Under the pieces are notes generated by a model. It had not been told where the DNA came from. It worked only from the letters and a program-made list of their open reading frames with translations, and made no database searches. Made by a program: the position numbers and the translations under genes. DNA of 64,000 bases from Callipepla californica brunnescens (Eukaryota; Chordata; Aves; Galliformes; Odontophoridae): contig JALIRH010000031.1 in the NCBI GenBank assembly GCA_023055505.1, positions 3,302,823 to 3,366,822 on the forward strand. The letters run 5' to 3'. Below are positions 12,451-22,400 of this stretch, piece after piece (positions within the stretch are counted from its first letter, which is position 1; every line of letters starts with the position of its first letter).

Positions 12451-15411
12451 TTTGGTATCATATAATTGCAGATGTAATCAAAATGTAATGAGAGGGTCCT
12501 GTAACTTACAGACAAGGTGATAAAGGTAAATTAATTACCCTCCATACTTACGTATTCGTGTATGCACATTCCTTTGAGAAGAAAATTAATTGTTTTATAT
12601 CCTTATTTTGCTTTCAAAATCAAAGAACAGAGGAAATACTTGCAAATATTTTATGAATTGTTTATGTATGAGAGTAAAATCAGAGAAGGAAGGTAGACTT
12701 TGCTTCTGTTTGTTATACATAGCTTCTAAATAATGTAAGTAATTTAAGGTTCTGGAAATATGTGATCTACTACTATGAAAAAGAGGAGATATCTCCATCC
12801 TTTTTTTGGTAAGAGATTTTTCAGCATTTGTTAGGGAGCTTTTCCCTATGTTCTATCTCAAAGTGGTTGAAAATGGAATATTCCGCAGAGTTATGCAGGT
12901 ATTACTTGTATATATCTCAGCTTCAAAGTAGGAGGTGTGTGTATGAGTGTAAGCATAATAGTAACCTTTTATTCTTTACTGTTTTTGGAAGACAGAAAAG
13001 ATATGATTTTACAGTCAGAAAAGACAAACTGGAATTTCTTAAGCATTTATTTTACTGCACCAAGATTTCACCAGTATACATTGAGCCTGATATAACGGTG
13101 ATGGCCAGCAGACATTAAGTTAACTTGAGCACTGTAATTATTCTAGCAAACTGTTTATTTCAAAAGTAAATTTACATAATTTGTGCTAAGGATTTTTTTA
13201 TGCTCTCATCTACTGGTGTTACAATTACATTCTTTCGTAAGGCTATCCTTCCCTTTAATGATCTAAAATTTGCATAGCTTATCTCAGCCTAATTTACTGG
13301 AAAGTGTTTCAACAAGGCCAGATTCCGAATGAGATTCGGAGGTGCAAAAGGGGTTTTGACATTCAAGACTTCGTCATAAAGCTCCAGGCTGATAGAAATT
13401 TAGAGAATTTCATTAATAGGCACAATTACAGCATTTTTTTAGGTTAAGATGTCCTGCTGAGAACCCTGAAATATCTAAGCTTGTAATACAATCCAATGAA
13501 ATTTAGGTGTTTAAGAGACTTTAGCTATGAGTAAAAATGTCAGAAGTACTATTTTTATGTTTTCTAATTGTTTTACAGTGTGTGTTTTTAAAACCACATG
13601 CTGCCTAGCTCAGTTGCAGAATGAGCAGGAATACAAATTACAGCCTAATTGATTTGGTTAATGCAGATTGTAGCACAGTTTTTAAATATCACCATACAAA
13701 GTATTCTTACTGTAAATATATGTTTAAAATGAATGCATATCAAAATAACACAGCTGTGGACACTCTGTCAGTGGTTTTCTAGTTAAGGCTCTTTGAGGTG
13801 ACAGAGAATTAACCCTACATGAGATTGCCCTCCCCTAAATGAAAAGAAACACCTGGTGAAACCAGAGTAGCAGAAACCTTGTGAAGTTCCTCTAATAGGG
13901 CACCTGGGAGGTATCCTCTCAGGTCAGAAGATTTGAAGGACAAAAAGTTAATAGGGTAAAGTAACCCAGAGGTTTGCTGCGTGGGAAGTAGCCAACAGCA
14001 GGGCAGGTAGAGCAGCTACTAATCTTATTTGTCCTCTTTCAGCAGCTTTAGGAATTTAGCTGGCTAAATCCTTAGGCAACTGCATGTAACAACAAGAGGA
14101 ACTGTACTTTTTATGAAGTACTGTTCTGTTCTCTCTGAAACTGGCACTGAGAGATCTCTGTGCTGAGCAGCTGAGATACAGCAAGCCACTTCTGCTGTGC
14201 AGAATCTGCTTGTGTATGGGTTCTCCCACTTGCATGAAGTGGGAATAACATCTCAAATTCTAGTTACAGCAGCTGTATTCTATTGCTCACAGCCCTAACT
14301 TAGATTTATATGTATATATTTATCATGGTTAAGTACTCATACTTGGGTGAATCAGTATTATTTTCTCACAAATCCAAAGTACAGCATCATTCAGGCTGCT
14401 ATGAAGAAAATGATCTCTGTCACTGCCAGACCTAGTATAACATATATATATATTTTCTTTTACTAGTTATATGTTTCCATCTTCTTTTGGATTTAGGAAT
14501 GAGAAAGTGATGTTTTCAAATTCACTGTACAGTCATTGTTGGACACTTGCAACTCTCTGCCTCTGTTCACTGACAATGTGTGCTACATGATACTATCACT
14601 ACTGCAATTTTCCTTTGCTTTCTGCAGATTCAAATGTAAAAAGCAAGAAGACTTTTTCTGTCTGGAAACCATTGTAGGCCGAAAATAATCAGAGATCAAG
14701 GAGGCCTATCATAGTCAGAGTGTTATGCAGTACTGGCTGTACAAGAATTAAATTTTGTATTGATTGTGGGCAGTTAAAAGTCATGATAACCAGAGGATTG
14801 ATCATTGCTCAATGAAATGGAGGTTGTTCCTCTGAAGGGAAAAATCAGAAGTTATTTCTAATTCTAATTCTAAAGTGTAGCAGCATTCCATAGTTGCTAG
14901 CTGACAGAAATAGACTGGTGACTTGGAGAGCAAGCTGGCCTATACTAAGCATAGTACATCGTATCTCCTGAGTGCTAAATTTCAATCAGGAATATCCAGA
15001 CTGTATCATGGTAATATACTGGCAGAAGAAATTGGTGTGTTAGTTTTTTGGTTGTGTTCTGTTTTCATCTGGACATGTACATATATTCCGTGACACTGAA
15101 GGGATTTCTTTACATGAACATAATGACTAGATATAAACTTAATTGTCCACCCAAACAAAAAGGAATGTCTTACTATAGAAGAAGGCTGAAAAAAGGAAAG
15201 ATCAAAATTAAAAGGATCAAGGGAAAGTACATGTTTTCTATTGGGCAGGTATCATAAATGTTCATAACTCGTTAAGTCCATGGAACATAGTCTCTGCTAC
15301 TGTAAGGAGTTCCTGTGCTAATATCTGTGGCATTATTCTGGCAATATTTTATCCCAAGTTACTTTACAGACTAACATTAATATTAGTTCTCCTGCATGTG
15401 TATTAAGCTCA
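12451..15411. other. unique AT-rich non-coding sequence
   Basis: No gene or recognisable mobile element. Two tiny perfect hairpins can be seen (7-bp stem at 13324-13340 and 8-bp stem at 14224-14244); both are too short to indicate an RNA gene. The 96-codon open frame at 12828-13118 has no known domain. Confidence 0.5.
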
Positions 15412-15452
15412 AAAACAAACAAACAAACAAACAAACAAACAAACAAACAAAC
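15412..15452. repeat. (AAAC)n microsatellite
   Basis: About ten AAAC units run without interruption, followed at 15457-15466 by a run of ten C. The pair is likely length-variable and a weak point for sequencing. Confidence 0.95.
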
Positions 15453-15466
15453 TCCTCCCCCCCCCC

Positions 15467-15732
15467 TGCAAAAAACCTACCAGAACACCAATTGACAAAG
15501 AAGCCTTAAATCAATTAACTAAAATTCAAGACTCCAGTTGTCAAGTATGGTTTTAAACATAAACAGAAAGAGGCTTATTATTTGTTCAATGATGTGTGAG
15601 TTTTTCAGGGAAGATGAAGTTTTGAAAGCTCTATTATTTGTGATATTTACAGAAAAGTGTATGGCACAGGCAAGGACAAAACAAGTCCGTGCAATCCCAC
15701 TGGTCATACCCAGTTGATATTGCTTAGATAAC
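15467..15732. other. spacer between the AAAC repeat and the CR1 copy
   Basis: No gene is seen. The 62-codon minus-strand frame at 15519-15707 has no recognisable domain. Confidence 0.5.
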
Positions 15733-16014
15733 TAATGACAGGATGAGAGGGAATGGCCACAAGTTGCGCCGGGGAAGATTTAGATTAGATTTGAGGAAAA
15801 ATTTGTTCTCTGAAAGAGTGGTCAGGAACTGGAATGGCCTGCCTAGGGAGGTGGTTGAGGCACCGTCCCTAGTGCTGTTCAAGAAGCGTTTAGATGAGGT
15901 GCTAAGGGATTTGATTTAGTAGCTTGGTGGGTAGGGATGGTGGTGGGAGGATGGTTGGACTAGATGATCTTGTAGGTCCTTTCCAACCTAATGAATCTAT
16001 GAATCTATGAATCT
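15733..16014 (+). mobile_element. CR1 LINE 3' end, plus strand
   Basis: CR1 is the main non-LTR retrotransposon of birds; most copies are 5'-truncated stubs left by incomplete reverse transcription. This copy carries the 3' untranslated tail: GATTTAGATTAGATTTGAGG near the middle, then GGTTGGACTAGATGATCTTG and TCCTTTCCAACCT just before the end. It stops in three perfect copies of the octamer ATGAATCT (15991-16014), matching the CR1 habit of ending in short octamer repeats rather than poly(A). The match to the family pattern is close, suggesting a comparatively young insertion of a CR1-C/F-like subfamily (subfamily from memory). No coding part remains. Its 3' end faces that of the next CR1 copy 86 bp away. 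Confidence 0.93.
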
Positions 16015-16100
16015 AAGAGTGAGGCTTGAGGTGACAAAACTGTTGATTCCTAGACTTTTTTTGAAATGCCAAATAGGCTGAAACCCTTTCCAAGGATGTT

Positions 16101-16585
16101 CATAGAATCATAGAATTGCTTGTGTTGGAAGGAACCCCTAAGATCATCTAGTTCCAACCCCCTTGCTATAGGCAGGGATACCCTTCCACTAGACCAGGTT
16201 GCTCAAAGCCCCATCCAGCCTGGCCTTGAAATTTCAAGCCCCAGTTTCCTTGGTTTGTGCCCAACAGGGAGGTATTCCAGCCCTCTGATCATCTTTGTTG
16301 CCCTCCTCTGGACCTGTTCCAGCACCTTGATGTCCTTCTTGTGTTGGAGGCTCGAGAACTGGATGCAGTACTCCAGGTGGGATCTCACGAGTGCAGAGTA
16401 GAGAGGCAGAATCACCTCTCTTGGCCTGATGGTCACACTTCTCCTGTTGCAACCCAGGATGCAGTTGGACTTCTAGGCTGCAAGTAGACATTGCCTGCTC
16501 ATGTTGAGTCTTTCATCAGCCAAAACTCCCGTGTCCTTCTCCTCAGGGCTGGTCTCAAACCACTCTGCACTCAGCCTGTATATTT
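16101..16585 (-). mobile_element. CR1 LINE fragment, minus strand, with internal deletion
   Basis: The 3' end is at 16101, where CATAGAATCATAGAATT is two CR1 octamers read on the other strand, followed by GGAAGGAACCCCTAAGATCATCTAG. Going up in coordinate it passes through the 3' tail (CCAGCCTGGCCTTGAA near 16215), then jumps at about 16225-16240 into the end of the reverse transcriptase reading frame. The usual CR1 sequence between these two parts, covering the block on hearing-type phrases 'caccctcacagtaaagaa', is missing, so roughly 200 bp have been deleted inside the element. It extends to about 16585 in the usual upstream order. The insertion is tail to tail with the CR1 copy at 15733-16014. 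Confidence 0.92.
16203..16436 (-). pseudogene. CR1 ORF2 (reverse transcriptase) C-terminal remnant
   Basis: CR1 ORF2 normally encodes an endonuclease and reverse transcriptase of about 1000 residues. Only a piece of its extreme C-terminal region survives: residues [19 protein letters not shown] and [16 protein letters not shown] are readable and are strongly conserved in CR1 proteins. The endonuclease and catalytic reverse transcriptase domains are absent, so it cannot act. The frame stays open by chance across the internal deletion and ends in translated 3' tail sequence (the last 20 or so residues). The initiating methionine is not a genuine start. Confidence 0.88.
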
Positions 16586-17428
16586 AGTCTGCAGAGCTAT
16601 GGAGGAACAAAAAAAAAAAAAAAAAGCTACTTGTTTTGAGTGAATCCTTCCTTTTCCCTAAGTCAACAAAGATTGTTAGCCAAGGCAGCATATTCCATGT
16701 GCTATGCTGGCAATATATAGCAGCTGTAGCTTCCATTTACATAGGAGTTTAACCTGGGGGAAAATCTTCTTTGTGTCGTTGTTAAAATGTGAAGCGGTCA
16801 GACCATATCTGGACTAAATATGGCTTCTAAAGTGTACATTATTTCCAGCAAGTGACTTCAGTATATCCTGATCAAACGTGTTTGGTAAGCTGAATGTTTT
16901 CACTTCAGTAGGAAATAAAAAAAAACAAAAACCTGTATGTCTCCATCATCTAGTATTTCAATGTTAAATAACAGGGGGTAAAATCAGGCCCCTGATATTT
17001 TAGTATAGAGTGTGAATAGTGTGGACCTTTTCTGTTATTGAAATGAAGATGGCAAAAACTCTGCCTACATGTGTTTTTTTTAACCCTGCTCTCCCTTGGA
17101 GTAGAGTTCACTAAAATTGCTAAGTGGGCAATGCCTTGCAAGAGCTTACTTTAACAGTATCATAGGAGCAAAATTGTCAGTAGGTCTTAGATTTAGGATG
17201 TAGGCTCATGAGTAAAGGGGATGAATTCAGTGCTGAACATCCAGTCATTTTTCTGCAGGGCCTGACAGCTGTGCCAGGCATGCTGTGCCTCCAATTGGCT
17301 AGGTGTTACAGCAGGCAATGTCTGCTAGCTTCAGCGTGGAAACTTCCTTTGAAAACTTGCTTGTCCTGCTCATGGGTTGATTTTTGGGTACATATAGCAT
17401 GTAATCTCAAAGCGGGAGGAGGACATAG
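16586..17428. other. unique sequence with an A17 run
   Basis: No gene is recognisable. A run of 17 A at 16609-16625 lies just outside the 5' side of the CR1 fragment. The part after about 17200 becomes gradually more GC-rich. An open frame of 162 codons starts at 17208 on the plus strand but continues through a pyrimidine tract and shows no domain. Confidence 0.45.
16609..16625. repeat. A17 homopolymer
   Basis: Seventeen A in a row are read directly. It adjoins but does not belong to the 3' end of a CR1 element, because CR1 does not end in poly(A). Confidence 0.9.
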
Positions 17429-17510
17429 TTTTCTCTCCCCTCCCTCTCCCCTCCCTCTCCCCTCCCCTCATCTTTCTTCTTTCTCTTTTTTTTCTTTCTT
17501 CCCATCTACT
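17429..17510 (+). repeat. pyrimidine tract with 11-bp tandem repeat
   Basis: The plus strand is almost all C and T over about 80 bp. Inside it the unit CTCTCCCCTCC occurs three times in direct succession (17433-17465). Such mirror-rich tracts can adopt triplex DNA and often vary in length. It immediately precedes the GC-rich stretch that follows. Confidence 0.9.
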
Positions 17511-18290
17511 GTTAACTTGCAGGAAGAACTGGAGTTTGTTTTCTCTGCACCTGTTATTCTGAAGCCAAGGAGAAGCCCTGCCAGCTCTCCTGCTTGTGCC
17601 TGGGCAGCCCAGCCTGTCTGCTGCAGCATTCCTCTTCGTGTGTGCAGGCTCAAACACACACCTTCCAGCCCTTCTGTCAGAGGATCCTGTCCTTGAACTG
17701 AACAAAGCCCTCGCAAGCCATGCCATGAGTTGAGTCACTTACATCTGTCTTGGGAGGAGTTTATCTCCCCTGACAAGGCTTTGCCTGGTGTTAGTGGTAC
17801 AGCTGGTGACAGGCTGTGCATGCAGCAGCATGTGACCCCGGCTCCTGGCCTCGGCGTGGGCACTCGTCAGAGCTGTCACGCAGTCAGAACAAGTTAATTC
17901 AATGCATGAAGGGCGAGGTGCGGGCTGTAATAGTATCAGGCCTCTGGAGAGGGTGCTGTCAGACAGCGTGTACCGGCGGCTGCCCCAGCTGCTGCCTCCT
18001 GCCTATGAGGATGCGAGCTGACAGGCGGCAGGTTTATTTGCACGGTGTTAAGCTGGGGAGCAGGCGTATTAATTTTCTGTCTGCTTGGCAGAACTGGCGA
18101 TACCACTCACTGTATGCATCTCACCTGGGAAGAGTGCCTGAGGAAGCAGGACGTGCTTGCTGCGGTGGCTGAGGGGCTGTGATGGCCGGGGCACTGCTTG
18201 GCTGTGGCTGTGTTTGGGCCTCTCCCAGATCTCCTGCCCTGCTCTTCCCTGTGCAGATTACTCTAACCTTATATTCTTCACTTCTTCTGA
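17511..18290. promoter_or_regulatory. GC- and CpG-rich patch, candidate regulatory element
   Basis: CpG dinucleotides are scarce in the window as a whole but crowd together at about 17835-18195, for example in CCTCGGCGTGGGC, GGCGAGGTGCGGGC and GTGTACCGGCGGCTGCC. AT-core sites of homeodomain and forkhead type are set among them: AAGTTAATTCAATGCATG near 17891, GGTTTATTTGCACGG near 18030 and CGTATTAATTTTC near 18066. No recognisable protein is encoded, although open frames of 118-122 codons exist on both strands. It could be an enhancer, a promoter of an unmapped transcript, or an old GC-rich exon. This is inference from composition only. Confidence 0.3.
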
Positions 18291-19947
18291 CAAGAGACTG
18301 AGACTTTCAGAGGCTGTCTGCCTTTAAAAACTTCAGGACAGTTGGCACTTCTCGCTGGTGTTTGTGTATATGCTGCACATATATACCACATATATCATAT
18401 ATGCAGATATATTTTGTGTACACACACGGTTTCTCAAGGATTAAGTATTTTCAGCTCAGGATGAGAAAAAGTGAGGCAGAGTGAAATGTATTTCATGCCA
18501 TAATTAAGAGAAGACTAAGAATCCTTTTAAAGCCAGTGAAATTTCACTTTGCTGACAGGGGTGAGAGGCTCCAGAGCAGGCTAGTCAAGGACTTTCTGGT
18601 TATAAACATCTAGGCACAATAAACAAAACAACAAGACTTGTTGATGCTCAATTTGGAGATGAGAATTATCAGGTGAAAGTGATGGGATAAAATATAAACA
18701 CAGAATTAAAATCTCTCTTTTCTTTTTCCTTCTAGCTTACTTACTTACTTACCCAGAATACACTTAATTGAGGAATATAGCAAGAAAAGTAGGACTGCAA
18801 CCAAGGAAGTAGTAAAAGTGCTATCGGACTAAGAGAATTCTGTCCGGTGGGAATGGGAAGTCCATTGAACATACTACAGAAAGAGACAGAGCTCTGGCTT
18901 TTAGGCTGGTGGTGATTTAGGGAGAACTTTGGTTCTTACCTCATGTACTTGCTTCTTCTGCTCTGTGATGTCTTGTGTAAGCTAAACAGAAAATCTCTCT
19001 GATTAGATAAATATCATCTTGACTACATAGCAAAATAGTCCTTCTTCTAGAATAGTCTGCTCTGCAGTCAATAAACTTTACTCTAGAAGAACACCACTTT
19101 CACCTTAATTATTGATTTGTGGACAGGGTGAAGCTGTGGAGAATAAAAAATGGGAAAAATCAATGGGATAAACTGGTGTCTTGAGTACATTGGTCTTTCT
19201 TTTGGCAGTATTTGACTGATAAAAATGGAAACAGGACAAAGAAAATCTTTTAGGTCTCTTGACTTAAAATGGGTGAATTTAGATGAATTGGATTTGAGAT
19301 CCACAAGACAGACTGGTGCTAGAAATAAATATTTGGAAATGGAGGCAAAAACTGGTGTTTTAGTAAATGCAGATTGAGATCTGATTCATTAAAGCTGAAT
19401 TCTACTGTGGGTTAGGAACAAAGGGAAGGAATTGTCTTTTCATATCATATTAATTAAAATTGCAAACTCTCTGCAATTAGATGATGTTGAAACAAAAGTT
19501 AGTATGAGTCACAGAAAGGGTAGGTCACTGATAGTTAACATGCATATTCAGAATTGCTGCAGCTAATGATAACCAATACTTCAGAAGAATTATTAAACTA
19601 AGATCTTTCCTGTTCCAATATCAAGTAACTGAATAGGCCATGAACACCTTCATAATGCTCACAGTCAGAAAAAGAATAACAGCTTATATTCAGATTCATG
19701 AGGATAACACAGGTCCCAAATGAACTGGTCCTCTGGCTTTGAATGGGAGCGTTGCCATAAGGTTATAAGATTTTATTTGCATCCTGAAAACATACTTGAA
19801 TTCTTGTCATCCAGCTGGATGCCAGGAGCTTGACAATGACCTGGTTTCCAGCACTCTTTATTCTTACCTTTGAACTGATGTTTTCAGCAAACCATCCAGA
19901 ATGAGTCCAAGATCTTTCCAGAGGGAATGTGGAATTTCTCATTCTAT
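18291..19947. other. unique non-coding sequence
   Basis: No gene is recognisable. It contains an AT-rich alternating purine-pyrimidine run at about 18365-18427 (TATATACCACATATATCATA and similar) and four TTAC units near 18736. Confidence 0.5.
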
Positions 19948-19979
19948 TGTGTGTGTGTGTGTGTGTGTATGTGTGTGTA
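19948..19979. repeat. (GT)n microsatellite
   Basis: GT dinucleotides run for about 32 bp with one TAT interruption. It can adopt Z-DNA and is likely polymorphic. Confidence 0.93.
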
Positions 19980-22140
19980 CATACAAAGTTTTTTTCCTTA
20001 AATTTTCCTTCTTGTGCTTATCAACAGTGAGTTTTAGTTGCCACACAGTGAGCCTCACATGAGACTCTTGGTATCTGAGCATTTCTTAAGCAGGACCAAC
20101 AGCTCCTCTATACAGACAGGCATCACTGATGGTTAATACACTAATCTTGCCTTTGGTAATAGCTGCAGAAAAATACATGATCATAGATTTTTAAAGATGG
20201 AGAGCATGGTACAAGAAAGCTGCCAGGAAGGAAGGAGTTTCAGAAAAATCTTACCTCAGAGGTGGCTAGTGTTAATGAAACTTTACAAATAGTATCATTT
20301 CAAATACGAGTCTGTTGTGCTAAATATACATATATTGTCTGTTTAGTTAATTTAGATTTTTATGATCCTTTACCTTTGGCATATTATAAAAAGCATGTGT
20401 ATTAACCCATGAAATGTCATTCTCTTAGCATGAAACTGGAATGAATCCCAGCTGTGATTATATATTAGATATTTACAAAGAGAAATGGTTACATTAGAGT
20501 AAAAGAGTTTACCTTCCCCTTGTGTGAAGCTTTTGAAATTTTGGAATAATCATACGTTAGGTCTTACTGTACAGTATGTTCTTAACCACTTTATCCATGT
20601 TTAGAGAACAGTATACAGAAATATCGAACGTATTTATACCATCTTTGGCAGTGCCCACTTATTAAGTGATTTGAAATCCCATAAAGTATCTCCACCTTAT
20701 GTGCAGTGGCTTATGTAATGAGACATAATATCATCCAGTGCACTGAACATGTTTAAGATGTACTGGACTAGAGAGTCATGTTATGTTGATGCTTTAATGA
20801 TGCAATTGTAAGATCTTTAATTTAGTGGTCAGTCTTCAAATTTGACAGTCTTGAGTGAAGTCCATAAACCAAAAATGACCTTGTTATGTGCTGCTTTTCT
20901 TTGTCAGCAAGGTGTGCTGGAAAGAACAGCAATATAGCAAAGTACTGATTTGCTTTCTAATTGTACTTTCTTCCTGGGAGAAAACTAAGCCAATTTTATT
21001 GTCGGTTTTGCACAGATTTCCAATCCTTTCAAGAAGAATTGTAGAAATTTATATAGAAATTGTATACATTGAGGGTCTTCAGGCCTCCAGGTTCTTGCTG
21101 GCTGCTTTTAAATCACTTTAGTTCATCTTTGTACCTGTTCCTGGAACATCTGTGTCTTTCCTCCTAAAATGTGTCTCAGGTTTGTTTGGTGTAAAATCGA
21201 TGCATTTCTTTTTCATTTCCCCCTCTGTTTTATGAGGGCATGCTGACCCACATCAGGGATGAGCTGATCAGTTGTGGACAGATGGCATCTATGTTGACAA
21301 AGATGCTCTGTGTCACCTCAGTAGAAAGAACAGGAGAGGGCTGAGGAAACCATTTAAATATTTCATCTGACATGAAGGGATGAAGTAATTTTACAACTTA
21401 CTTATAGTGGTTAAATTAAATCGATTCTCTTCATATATATTTTATTCATTGCTTGCCTATTTCTTTTTTTGGATTGGAATGGTCTGAGTTTCTTCTCCCT
21501 CTGGCTCTAACACACAAGCTCTGTACCCTTTAGACTCCTTCAAAGGCATGCACAAGGCCTTTGACTTAGGTTTTCCTCTTTTGGAAGGGCAGAGTTCACA
21601 CAATTTTGGGTCATACAGCACTATGTCCTTGCTGTTGGATGTTTAGCCATTGCTAAAATCAGGTAAGAAGTCAGACTAGAGCTTTTTTTTTGGTTATTAT
21701 TACTAAATTTTAGGGCTTGTTTATTTTTTTCTCCCCTTTTTTAGCCTCAAGAGATATAGGAAGCACTCCTAAGGTGTGGTGGTGATCTGAATAAAAATGC
21801 TCTGACACTTGCTCACTACTGCCTTGTCAGTGTAGATAAAGTTTCAGCTGATCAAAACACCCCTGCAGGCAAGAACAAGACTGTTTTTCTCTCCAGCCTG
21901 CTGCTGAAAAGGCTTTAACAGAGTGGGAGTCAGTAAATTAACACTGGCTATTACCAGGTTGAGAGGTTTTGTTTAGCACTTAGCTAATTTTGTAGTCATG
22001 TAGTTTGGACCCCAGATGGGAGGATAGTGGTGAAATCTTCCACATGGCTTGTCACTGAGCTACCCTAAACTGTACGTAGAAAATTGGGTTTAGATGTACT
22101 GTTCACCTTCAATATTCCTGGTGGGGGTTTTATGGAAGTA
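19980..22140. other. unique AT-rich non-coding sequence
   Basis: No gene, RNA or mobile element is recognisable. The 77-codon open frame at 20888-21121 has no domain. Confidence 0.5.
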
Positions 22141-22400
22141 AAAGGTCACGCGTTATCAGATCAGTCAGCTGTTAAATGTGACCCCACAGCAATCAATCAG
22201 CCAGTGCCAATTGCCTAACATGCTTCTCTTGATCTCCGTATTGGGGATGGCTAAGGTTGTTCGGCATACAAAATACGGCTATGTCTTTCACAACAATGTT
22301 TCTGCAGTGATTCAGGAACTCTTGAACATTTTGGCGGCTTTCAGCTGTGTGGGAGGAATGAATTTAAAACCAGCTTATGCTGCGTGAAAAGGCAGTGCCT
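22141..22400. promoter_or_regulatory. candidate conserved non-coding element, unproven
   Basis: The stretch is complex and free of homopolymers, with palindromic and factor-like motifs such as AATCAATCAGCCAGTGCCAA near 22191, TTGATCTCCGTATTGGGG near 22228 and a compact CpG-containing core from 22228 to 22280. A 69-codon open frame lies within it, but its translation resembles no protein I know. A regulatory role is a guess from texture. Confidence 0.2.

Noticed and set aside
13324..13340. Perfect 7-bp hairpin with a 3-base loop
   Set aside because: Too short to support an RNA gene, and no T run follows that would suggest a polymerase III terminator.
14224..14244. Perfect 8-bp hairpin with a 5-base loop
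   Set aside because: Too short for a microRNA precursor or other RNA gene; expected by chance at this window length.
15412..15466. AAAC repeat plus C run as the tail of a retroposed element
   Set aside because: No SINE or LINE body adjoins, and CR1 does not end in A-rich tails; it is a simple microsatellite.
17208..17696. 162-codon plus-strand open frame, the longest in the window
   Set aside because: It runs through a pyrimidine tract, overlaps minus-strand open frames of similar size, and its translation shows no domain or similarity I can recognise.
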